Shown: positions 1 through 6,129 of the stretch, in pieces
How positions within the stretch are numbered: the first letter of the stretch is position 1
Layout of the letters: each line of letters opens with the position of its first letter
Source: CBFGWV01 sp965652545
GTDB taxonomy: Bacteria > Pseudomonadota > Gammaproteobacteria > Competibacterales > Competibacteraceae
DNA: 13,744 nucleotides
Reading direction: 5' to 3'
Assembly: GCA_965652545.1 (NCBI GenBank)
Contig: CBFGWV010000117.1
Span: 1-13,744 of the forward strand
Notes under the pieces: generated by a model
What the model was told of the DNA's origin: nothing
Databases searched by the model: none
The model's input: the letters and a program-made list of their open reading frames with translations, nothing else
Program-made: the position numbers and the translations under genes

Positions 1-1616
1 GCGATCAGAATCGCCAGCTTCTCGCGCACCTCGTCGGCCATATCGTCATAACGACGGCCCAACAACTGGCGCAGCTCATGATCGTCCACATAGCCGATGG
101 AGCGACGATAGGCATTCTTGGTCATCGTCAGCAGACGTTGCAGCCGGATGACCGCATCGAGATCGTGCACCGCCAGCGGCGTGACGGTCGGGTGGGCGGC
201 GCGGTAGTCCGCCACCCGCTGCTCATGACGGGCGATGACGGTCAGGACATCGCTCTTGAGCGGAAGCGACTCGGTGTGCACGACCGGCCCGAAACGGAAC
301 GGGCTGGTGTCGCCGGCATTGTTGGTGACCAGGAAGCGGCCGTCATCGAAGCCGGTTTCCAGGTCGACTACGGCCGGCTGTTTCCATTGCCCGGTCACCC
401 GCATCAACAGGTAGGGCAGCCAGCCGGGCCGCTTCGGCATGAGCTTGAAGCTCGCCCCCATGATCGTCCCGTGGGCATCGCGGTAGAGGCGCACCAGCGT
501 CGGCCGGCTGAGTGTCTCCTGCAGATGGACGGGGTTGAAATCGCCCAGCACATGGAAGCCCTGGGCTTGCAGATCCGCCGCTGCCGCGTCGGCAAAGCGG
601 CGTTGGTCGTCGGAGAATTCCGACGCATCGGCCGGTTGGTAGTCAGGCTCCGCCTCATTGCCGACCCGATGGATGCTGTAGGCGATGTTCACGGCCTGCA
701 TCGTCTTGGGGTCATCGCTGGTGAACTGCTCCAGCGCCTGTTCGAGGCTGACACCGTGGCGCACGCTCTGCGAGGCGCTGCGCACCATCGCGGCAACCGT
801 GTCGAAGTCCGTACGGGCTTTTTCCTTGTCGCTGAATTGATCCAGCGAGGACTCCAGCAACCGGGCCGAGGCCTCGCGCTCGCCGGCACCCTGCCCCTCG
901 GAGCGCTGGCGCATGTCCTCGATGAGTTCGCGCTGCGGGTCGCCGGTGGGCAGGTCGACCAGCACCAGGTCATAGGCGACCAGGGCCTCGTCGAAACGCT
1001 GGAGCTGGTGCAGCAATCGGGCGCGCTTGACCTTCCAATGGGTTTGCGAGTCGTCCAGCGCGATCGCGGCCTCATAATCGGCCAGCGCGCGTTCGAGTTT
1101 CGGCCGCGACAAGGTCATGCCCAGGTGCTGGGGAACGCTGTCTTCGCCCGGCTCCACCGTCCAGGCCGCCGTCTCGGCCCAGGAGGCGCGCATCGCCAGC
1201 GCCTCGGCATCGCGCGGTTCGAGCTCGATGGCCTTGTTCAACATTGCCGTCGCCTCGTCGATGGAATCGGCGACATACAGCCACTCGGCCAGCACCCGGT
1301 GTGCGCGGGCAAATGCCGGATCGAGCGCGATCGCCTCGCGCACATCGAACTCGAAGGCCGGGTACTCGCCGCGCAGCATCAGGCACAGCTCCGCCCGCTT
1401 CAGCCACGCCGGCGCGTAATCCGGCTTCAACGCCAACACCCGGCCGACCGCCTCCAGTGCATCGTCCGGGCGCTCCAGCGCGGCCAGGCAGGTGGCATGG
1501 TGCCAATGCAGCGGCGCCTGATCCGGACGCGTCGCCAGCAACTGCTCGATCAACGGCAGCGCGCCCTCGTGGTCACCGGCACGCAACCTGGCCTTCAAGG
1601 CCTCGATCGCGCTCAT
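1..1616 (-). CDS. TPR-repeat protein, C-terminus cut by window edge
   Basis: The minus-strand frame from the ATG at 1616 stays open for 538 codons to the left edge, so the gene is partial at its 3' end. Roughly residues 1-250 read as helical tetratricopeptide repeats: segments such as ALERPDDALEAVGRVLALKP, then DEATAMLNKAIELEPRDAEA and LADYEAAIALDD, have the usual A/L/Y spacing with a proline after each pair. A charged, helical linker follows (about 255-320). The rest looks like a mixed alpha/beta domain that I do not recognise. There is no signal peptide or membrane segment at the N-terminus, so a cytoplasmic scaffold or interaction role is likely, but the function is unknown. The start has only a weak ribosome site of its own; a short leader ORF with a strong site ends on the start codon, which suggests coupled translation. 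The gene lies 113 bp downstream of arfB on the same strand. Confidence 0.85.
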   Translation of the reverse strand, partial: MSAIEALKARLRAGDHEGALPLIEQLLATRPDQAPLHWHHATCLAALERPDDALEAVGRVLALKPDYAPAWLKRAELCLMLRGEYPAFEFDVREAIALDPAFARAHRVLAEWLYVADSIDEATAMLNKAIELEPRDAEALAMRASWAETAAWTVEPGEDSVPQHLGMTLSRPKLERALADYEAAIALDDSQTHWKVKRARLLHQLQRFDEALVAYDLVLVDLPTGDPQRELIEDMRQRSEGQGAGEREASARLLESSLDQFSDKEKARTDFDTVAAMVRSASQSVRHGVSLEQALEQFTSDDPKTMQAVNIAYSIHRVGNEAEPDYQPADASEFSDDQRRFADAAAADLQAQGFHVLGDFNPVHLQETLSRPTLVRLYRDAHGTIMGASFKLMPKRPGWLPYLLMRVTGQWKQPAVVDLETGFDDGRFLVTNNAGDTSPFRFGPVVHTESLPLKSDVLTVIARHEQRVADYRAAHPTVTPLAVHDLDAVIRLQRLLTMTKNAYRRSIGYVDDHELRQLLGRRYDDMADEVREKLAILI

Positions 1617-1660
1617 CGCCACGCCCGCGCGATTGGCTTATCGACTGTGCGCCGCGCCAT
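1613..1660 (-). CDS. 15-codon leader ORF overlapping the TPR gene start
   Basis: On the minus strand a well-placed AAAGGAG lies 6 nt before an ATG at 1660. The frame encodes MARRTVDKPIARAWR and ends in TGA at 1615-1613, overlapping the ATG of the TPR gene (ATGA). The TPR gene's own upstream sequence is poor in Shine-Dalgarno character. The arrangement fits a leader peptide that delivers ribosomes to the downstream start. An alternative is a single-base indel, real or a sequencing error, that has split a longer N-terminus from the TPR gene, because the leader start is 44 nt upstream and therefore out of frame. I cannot decide between these from this sequence alone. Confidence 0.35.
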   Translation of the reverse strand: MARRTVDKPIARAWR

Positions 1661-1729
1661 CCCAAACTCCTTTGCTGTGTGTTCCGGGCTCGTTCATGCC
1701 GGTCGGATAGCTTACCCGTGGATGATTAC

Positions 1730-2155
1730 TCAGTCGTCAACCGGTCGTCTTAGCGCCTTGATCGCCCCCCGGCGCGTCTTGCTGTCCATGCGCTTGCGCT
1801 TGGCGCTTTTCGACGGACGGGTCGGTCGGCGGGTCTTGGGCACATGCGCCGCGCGCACGACGAGCTCGGCCAGGCGCGCCAGCGCATCCTCGCGGTTCTT
1901 TTCGAGACTGCGATGACGCTGCGCCTTGATCACGATGATGCCGGCGGCGCTGATGCGCTGATCGTCCAACGCAGCCAAGCGGGTTTTGACCTCCGGCGGC
2001 AACGAGGACGCGGTAATGTCGAAGCGCAGATGAACGGCGTTGGAGACTTTGTTGACGTTCTGCCCGCCCGCGCCCTGGGCGCGGATGGGGGCGAACTCGA
2101 CCTCGTCCTCGCGGATCGTCAGCCCGGGGGCGAGGGGCAGTTCGTTCGGTGGCAT
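1730..2155 (-). CDS. arfB: Alternative ribosome-rescue factor / peptidyl-tRNA hydrolase ArfB (YaeJ)
   Basis: This 141-aa protein is a codon-independent peptidyl-tRNA hydrolase that frees ribosomes stalled at the end of truncated mRNA. It has the release-factor motif in AQGAGGQNVNKVS (GGQ at about residues 30-32), the HLRFDI and SSLP segments typical of the family, and the lysine/arginine-rich tail (KTRRPTRPSKSAKRKR onward) that enters the empty mRNA channel. Its length matches E. coli ArfB (about 140 aa), which separates it from full-length RF1/RF2. I chose the ATG at 2155 because GAGG lies 9 nt upstream; a GTG at 2170 would add five residues but uses up that site. It stands alone, with a repeat-filled 565-bp gap upstream and the TPR gene downstream. 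Confidence 0.93.
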   Translation of the reverse strand: MPPNELPLAPGLTIREDEVEFAPIRAQGAGGQNVNKVSNAVHLRFDITASSLPPEVKTRLAALDDQRISAAGIIVIKAQRHRSLEKNREDALARLAELVVRAAHVPKTRRPTRPSKSAKRKRMDSKTRRGAIKALRRPVDD

Positions 2156-2238
2156 GGGTGCGGTCCTCACCGGCTTCGCGTCGATAAGGTGAGGGTACGC
2201 GTGTTGGGGGTGGTTGGCCTACCGGGGGGATCGAATGG

Positions 2239-2369
2239 TTGAACCCAGGCACCCGTGGGCGCCCCGTCCTCAGGGCGATGGGACGACGGCGGTGCCATTT
2301 CCGAGCATCCGGTGCCGGTCCTCGACAGATCGCGCACAGGGGTGCGCTCCTACGGGTGCCTGGGTTCAA
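2239..2369. repeat. 131-bp REP-doublet (REPIN/BIME-like) element with 18-bp perfect terminal inverted repeats
   Basis: The ends are exact inverted copies: TTGAACCCAGGCACCCGT at 2239-2256 and its reverse complement at 2352-2369. Each arm continues into a REP-like unit. Read from the right end on the minus strand this is GTAGGAGCGCACCCC followed by TGTGCGCGAT (hairpin 2332-2347). The left arm has the parallel GTGGGCGCCCCGTCC...GGGCGAT. Two REPs in inverted orientation form a REPIN/BIME, usually mobilised in trans by a RAYT transposase. No ORF is inside and I see no target-site duplication. Family membership is inferred from the motif style. Confidence 0.7.
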
Positions 2370-2416
2370 GGGATTGGCGATGCGGCTTGAGGCACCCGAC
2401 GCGCCACCGGACCCGA

Positions 2417-2695
2417 GCCCGTTCGGCCGGGGAGGTCCCGACCGGACCGTCGGCCGCATGGAAGCGGCCGCAGGAGAGTGTCTGGCCTCGGCGTCCGTCG
2501 CGAGGGAAGCCGGGGCCGAGACAGGTTCGTCGATCGCTCGCGGAAGATAGCCGCAGCTATCTGACAAGAGGGATCGGCGAATATGGCCGGATCCGGCTTT
2601 CCGCAGCAGGACTCGTCCGAGGCCAGACACCCTCCGCACGCGCACACGGACGTGTTCACAGCGCGTCCGGTCGGGACCTCCCCGGCCGAACGGGC
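2417..2695. repeat. 279-bp nested palindrome with 31-bp perfect terminal inverted repeats (MITE-like)
   Basis: The 31 bases at 2417-2447 are the exact reverse complement of 2665-2695. Moving inward the arms keep pairing in patches: GTGTCTGGCCTCGG (from about 2476) matches CCGAGGCCAGACAC (2619-2632), a GGAA(A)GCCGG block pairs with its counterpart, and the centre is an AGATAGC-CGCA-GCTATCT hairpin (2545-2562). Each arm also has its own hairpins: CGGCCGC/GCGGCCG at 2451-2470 on the left; GCCGGATCCGGC at 2586-2597 and ACACG/CGTGT at 2644-2655 on the right. It starts 25 bp beyond the stop of doeA copy 2, so the transcript would fold into a large rod that may end the operon or protect its 3' end. 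It could be a miniature non-autonomous element or a complex BIME. No target duplication is evident. Confidence 0.72.
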
Positions 2696-2720
2696 GTGAG
2701 ATGGGCGCCAAACCCCGTGG

Positions 2721-3893
2721 TCAGTCCTTCACGAACAATTTCTGCGGCACCGAGGACAGCCGCTCGTAGCCGGTGTCGGTCACGATGAAGCTTTCGCTGA
2801 TCTCCAGCCCCCAATCGTCCATCCACAGGCCGGGAATCATGTGGAAGGTCATGTTGGGCTCGATGATCGACTTGTCGCCCGGGCGCAGGCTCATCGTGTG
2901 CTCGCCCCAGTCGGGCGGGTAATTCAGCCCCATCGAGTAGCCGATGCGCGATTCCTTGATGAACCCGTACTTGGCGATGGTCTGACGCCAGGCGTCCTCG
3001 ACCTCCTCGCAAATCGCCCCCGGCTTCACCTTGTCCAGGGCCGCGTTCAAGCCCTCCACCGCCACATCCGCCGCATGCACCAGCTTCTCCGGCGGCTTGC
3101 CCAGGAACAACGTGCGTGCCAACGGCGAGTGGTAGCGCATACGGCAGCCGGCCAGCTCCAGGATGGTCGCCTCGCCGCGCTTGAACGGCTCGTCGGTCCA
3201 GGTCAGATGCGGCGTGGAGGTGCCGATACCGGTTGGCAGCATCGGGACGATGGACGGGTAATCGCCACCGAAGGCTTCGGTACCGGAGATCTGCGCAGAA
3301 TAAATGGCCGCCACCGCATCGCACTGACGCACACCCGGCTCGATGACCTCGATCGCCTTGTGCATCAACCGGGTCATGATCTCCCCGGCCTGACGCATGT
3401 ACGCCAGTTCCGCCGGCGACTTGATCGCCCGCACCCAGTTCACCAGCAGGTTGGCGTCCTTGAAGGTCGCATCCGGCAGGCCATCCTTCAACGACTGGTG
3501 GGCCATCGCCGTGTAGTAGTAGGCATCCAGCTCCACCCCGATGACCCGCGTATCCTGCCCCCGAGCCTTGAGCACATCGGCAACGAAATCCATCGGGTGC
3601 TTGGGATAGGCATGCACATAGAAATCCGGATACGGCAGGATGTTCGCCTCGTCCAGGAACGTGGTCACCCGCGCGCCGTTCGAGTCGATCCCCCGGCCGA
3701 TCCACAGCGGCTGGTCCGCATCCAGCATGATCACGACCACCTGCGGCGTATAGAACGACCAGCCGTCGTAACCGGTGAGGTAGTTCATATTGGCCGGATC
3801 GGCCGCGACCAGCACCTCCAGGCCACGCTGCTGCATGGCCTGCTTGACGCGCGCGATGCGCTCTTCGTACTCCGACACATCGAATGGACGCAT
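2721..3893 (-). CDS. doeA: Ectoine hydrolase DoeA, copy 2 (operon-distal)
   Basis: This 390-aa protein of the M24 (creatinase/aminopeptidase P-like) family opens the ectoine ring to N-acetyl-L-2,4-diaminobutyrate in the cytoplasm. An N-terminal creatinase-N-like domain (about 1-155, with ADPANMNYLTGYDGWSFYTP) is followed by a pita-bread domain (about 160-380). At the places where canonical M24 metallopeptidases have their metal-ligand aspartates it reads ELAG and SPLART, as expected of a creatinase-like, non-peptidase member. WGEHTMSL, EPNMTFH and EISESFIV are kept. The ATG at 3893 follows a TTGGAGA leader and gives the same length as copy 1; longer readings run into copy 1 in the wrong frame. 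It lies 47 bp behind copy 1 and differs from it at about 28 residues, mostly conservative. It is the last gene of the operon. Both copies look functional. Confidence 0.92.
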   Translation of the reverse strand: MRPFDVSEYEERIARVKQAMQQRGLEVLVAADPANMNYLTGYDGWSFYTPQVVVIMLDADQPLWIGRGIDSNGARVTTFLDEANILPYPDFYVHAYPKHPMDFVADVLKARGQDTRVIGVELDAYYYTAMAHQSLKDGLPDATFKDANLLVNWVRAIKSPAELAYMRQAGEIMTRLMHKAIEVIEPGVRQCDAVAAIYSAQISGTEAFGGDYPSIVPMLPTGIGTSTPHLTWTDEPFKRGEATILELAGCRMRYHSPLARTLFLGKPPEKLVHAADVAVEGLNAALDKVKPGAICEEVEDAWRQTIAKYGFIKESRIGYSMGLNYPPDWGEHTMSLRPGDKSIIEPNMTFHMIPGLWMDDWGLEISESFIVTDTGYERLSSVPQKLFVKD

Positions 3894-4135
3894 AAGCTCA
3901 ACTCTCCAAGATGGTTCAGCCACTCTCGCCAGATAAGCGGTCAGTCCTTGATGAACAACCGCTGTGGCACCCGTGCCAGCCGCTCGTAGCCGGTGTCGGT
4001 CACGATGAAGCTTTCGCTGATCTCCAGCCCCCAATCGTCCATCCACAGGCCGGGAATCATGTGGAAGGTCATGTTGGGCTCGATGATCGACTTGTCGCCC
4101 GGGCGCAGGCTCATCGTGTGCTCGCCCCAGTCGGG
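2757..4135. repeat. Tandem duplication of doeA with a 159-bp base-identical block
   Basis: The two doeA genes are direct repeats offset by 1220 bp. Bases 2757-2915 are identical to 3977-4135 over 159 bp, covering the C-terminal 53 codons or so apart from the last few, and the next 60 bp differ at only a few positions. Elsewhere the genes differ much more often, including at third positions. Such an abrupt change in divergence inside a tandem pair is typical of gene conversion. The span given runs from the start of the first identical block to the end of the second. Confidence 0.85.
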
Positions 4136-5113
4136 TGGGTAATTCAGCCCCATCGAGTAGCCGATGCGCGATTCCTTGACGAACCCGTACTTGGCAATGG
4201 TCTGGCGCCAGGCATTCTCGACCTCTTCGCACACCGCGCCGGGTTTGACCTTGTCCAGGGCGGCATTGAGCCCCTCCACGGCCACCTCGGCCGCATGGAG
4301 CAGCTTCTCCGGGGGTTTGCCCAAAAACAGTGTGCGCGCCAGCGGGGCGTGATAACGCTTGCGGCAGCCGGCCAGCTCCAGGATGGTCGCCTCGCCGCGC
4401 TTGAACGGCTCGTCGGTCCAGGTCAGGTGCGGTGTGGAGGTGCCCACACCCGTAGGCAGCATCGGGACGATGGACGGGTAATCGCCGCCGAAGGCCTCGG
4501 TACCCGAAACCTGCGCGGCATAAATGGCCGCCACCGCATCGCACTGGCGCACACCCGGCTCGATCACCTCGATCGCCTTGTGCATCAACCGGGTCATGAT
4601 CTCCCCCGCTTGGCGCATGTAAGCGATCTCCGAGGGCGACTTGACCGCGCGCACCCAGTTCACCAGCAGGTTGGCGTCCCTGAAGGTCGCATCGGGCAGG
4701 CCGTCCTTGAGTGACTGGTGTGCCATCGCCGAGTAGTAGTAGGCATCCAGTTCCACCCCGATCACCCGCGTATCCTGACCGCGCGCCTTGAGCACATCAG
4801 CGACAAAGTCCATCGGGTGTTTGGGGTAGGCCTGCACGTAGAAATCGGGGTACGGCAGGATGTTCGCCTCGTCCAGGAACGTGGTCACCCGCGCGCCGTT
4901 GGCATCCTGCCCGCGGCCGATCCACAAGGGCTGGTCGGCATCGAGCAGCACGACGACGACCTGCGGGGTGTAGAACGACCAGCCGTCGTAGCCGGTGAGG
5001 TAATTCATGTTGGCCGGGTCGGCCGCGATCAGGACTTCCAGGCCACGCTGCTGCATGGCCTGTTTGACGCGGGCGATGCGCGCCTGGTACTCGGGCACAT
5101 CAAACGGACGCAT
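3941..5113 (-). CDS. doeA: Ectoine hydrolase DoeA, copy 1 (operon-proximal)
   Basis: This 390-aa member of the M24 creatinase-like family catalyses the first step of ectoine breakdown, hydrolysis to N-acetyl-L-2,4-diaminobutyrate (Doe pathway; EutD in rhizobia and Roseobacters). The N-terminal domain contains NYLTGYDGWSFYTPQVVVV (about 37-55). The C-terminal domain has GGDYPSIVPMLPTG, TPHLTWTDEPF, ILELAGCRKRYH and NYPPDWGEHTMSLRPGD. The start has a TTGGAGA leader, shared with copy 2, 11 nt before ATG. It lies 62 bp downstream of eutC. Substitutions against copy 2 include residues 69 (Q versus I), 93 (Q versus H) and 252 (K versus M), which might affect the substrate. Which copy is ancestral cannot be told here. 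Confidence 0.93.
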   Translation of the reverse strand: MRPFDVPEYQARIARVKQAMQQRGLEVLIAADPANMNYLTGYDGWSFYTPQVVVVLLDADQPLWIGRGQDANGARVTTFLDEANILPYPDFYVQAYPKHPMDFVADVLKARGQDTRVIGVELDAYYYSAMAHQSLKDGLPDATFRDANLLVNWVRAVKSPSEIAYMRQAGEIMTRLMHKAIEVIEPGVRQCDAVAAIYAAQVSGTEAFGGDYPSIVPMLPTGVGTSTPHLTWTDEPFKRGEATILELAGCRKRYHAPLARTLFLGKPPEKLLHAAEVAVEGLNAALDKVKPGAVCEEVENAWRQTIAKYGFVKESRIGYSMGLNYPPDWGEHTMSLRPGDKSIIEPNMTFHMIPGLWMDDWGLEISESFIVTDTGYERLARVPQRLFIKD

Positions 5114-5175
5114 GGTGAATCGATCTCCAAAATGGATGTTACGCCCTGCCGGCCAGCGCTGATCGCTTGCCGGTG

Positions 5176-6129
5176 TTAAATAACGCGGTCGGCAAACAGC
5201 GCGATCGCCGTGTCCTGCACACCGGTACCGGTGAGATCCGCAACCGTGATGGCCGCCACGCCGTTGCGCCCGGCGCGCTGGCCGGCGAGCACCTCGCCGA
5301 GCTCAGCCGGGTCGGCCGCCTCATCCATCAGCCCCGTGGCGATGGCGCTGCGCCACTCACCCAGGCGCCGGCACTGGTTGCGATGATCCACCACATAGGC
5401 GTCGGCCCGCGCGAGCACGGCCGGCGCCAGTTCGTTCTTGTAATCGGCATCCGAGCCCATGGCAGTGATGTGCAGGCCCGGGTGCAGGGCGTCCACATCC
5501 ACCAGCGGCTCGCGCGAGGGCGTCGTGGTCACCGCCACCTGGGCCGCTTGCACGGCTTCGGCGGCGGAGCTGGCCACGCGGGCATGCACGCCGAGTTCAT
5601 CGGCCAACTCCCCGGCGAGCCGGGCAGCCTTGTCCGCATCGCGCCCCCAGACCATCAGGTTGGCGAACGGCCGCACCAAGTGCAGCGCCCGCATCTGCAA
5701 GCGTGCCTGCACGCCGGTACCCAGCACCGCGGCGGTGTCGACCTGCTCGGGAGACAGGGCACGGGCGGCCACCGCGCCGGCGGCGGCCGTGCGCAAGTCG
5801 GTGAGGTAACCGTTGTCGGCAAACACCGTACGCACGGCGCCGGTTTCCGCATCGAAGAGGATCATCAGCCCGCCCAGACTGGGCAGACCGCGCGAGGGGT
5901 TGTTGAAGAACCCCGTGCTGACCTTCACCGCAAAACCGGGCAACCCCTGGACGTACGCCGTCTTGACGTCGACCTCGGCATTGGCGGCCTCCAGGGCCAT
6001 AGACATGACCGGCGGCTGCACCGCACGCCCGGCCGACAAGCCGACGAGACTCTCGGCCACCGCATCGATGAGTTCGATGGACAGGTCCAACCGTTCGCGC
6101 AACTGCGCTTCACTGACGATCCGCGTCAT
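5176..6129 (-). CDS. eutC: Ornithine cyclodeaminase/mu-crystallin family protein EutC
   Basis: This 317-aa protein belongs to the ornithine cyclodeaminase/mu-crystallin family. In eut clusters EutC is implicated, with EutA and EutB, in bringing 5-hydroxyectoine into the ectoine route; its exact reaction is not settled to my knowledge. Visible marks are GFAVKVSTGFFNNP (Lys69 at the family's substrate-lysine position), FADNGYLTDLRTAAAG (Arg113) and the Rossmann nucleotide-binding loop AVLGTGVQARLQMRAL (GTGVQA about 137-142), followed by AMGSDADYKNEL. The ATG at 6129 is chosen because it overlaps the eutB stop (ATGA), a common coupling arrangement; the open frame extends upstream to 6270 but that part is antisense-like sequence inside eutB. 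It could be mistaken for a genuine ornithine cyclodeaminase, but the context argues for EutC. Confidence 0.88.
   Translation of the reverse strand: MTRIVSEAQLRERLDLSIELIDAVAESLVGLSAGRAVQPPVMSMALEAANAEVDVKTAYVQGLPGFAVKVSTGFFNNPSRGLPSLGGLMILFDAETGAVRTVFADNGYLTDLRTAAAGAVAARALSPEQVDTAAVLGTGVQARLQMRALHLVRPFANLMVWGRDADKAARLAGELADELGVHARVASSAAEAVQAAQVAVTTTPSREPLVDVDALHPGLHITAMGSDADYKNELAPAVLARADAYVVDHRNQCRRLGEWRSAIATGLMDEAADPAELGEVLAGQRAGRNGVAAITVADLTGTGVQDTAIALFADRVI

Larger units (their letters stand above)
2156..2720. other. 565-bp gene-free stretch filled with inverted-repeat elements
   Basis: No ORF here has a convincing start site or recognisable protein; the open frames are GC-driven shadows. 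The stretch holds a 131-bp inverted-repeat element (2239-2369) and a 279-bp nested palindrome (2417-2695), about 47 bp apart. It separates the end of the doe operon (doeA copy 2 stops at 2721) from arfB on the same strand. It must therefore contain the arfB promoter, probably close to 2156-2238, although I cannot point to clear -35/-10 boxes. Confidence 0.75.

Noticed and set aside
78..1916. 612-codon plus-strand open frame across the TPR and arfB region
   Set aside because: It is antisense to the TPR gene, runs through the intergenic gap into the antisense of arfB, is rich in H/R/G/Q as GC-driven shadows are, and has no recognisable domain. The minus frames give clear TPR and ArfB proteins.
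2239..2695. CRISPR array
   Set aside because: The repeats here are inverted pairs, not regularly spaced direct repeats, and there are no cas genes.
2417..2695. Autonomous insertion sequence
   Set aside because: There is no room for a transposase and no target-site duplication at the ends; at most it is a non-autonomous element.
2239..2788. Short plus-strand frames in the repeat-rich gap (2239-2550, 2255-2788)
   Set aside because: They consist of inverted-repeat DNA and antisense of doeA copy 2; no start site or protein family supports them.
2841..3989. Plus-strand long frames over the doeA, eut and doe genes (also 3911-4714, 5167-6369, 6153-7412, 7214-8536, 8908-10272)
   Set aside because: All are exact antisense shadows of well-supported minus-strand enzymes, with histidine/arginine-rich nonsense protein and no ribosome sites.
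2721..4544. Single 607-codon minus frame that would fuse sequence ahead of doeA copy 2
   Set aside because: Its first part is an out-of-frame reading of doeA copy 1. The true start of copy 2 is ATG 3893, giving the same length as copy 1.
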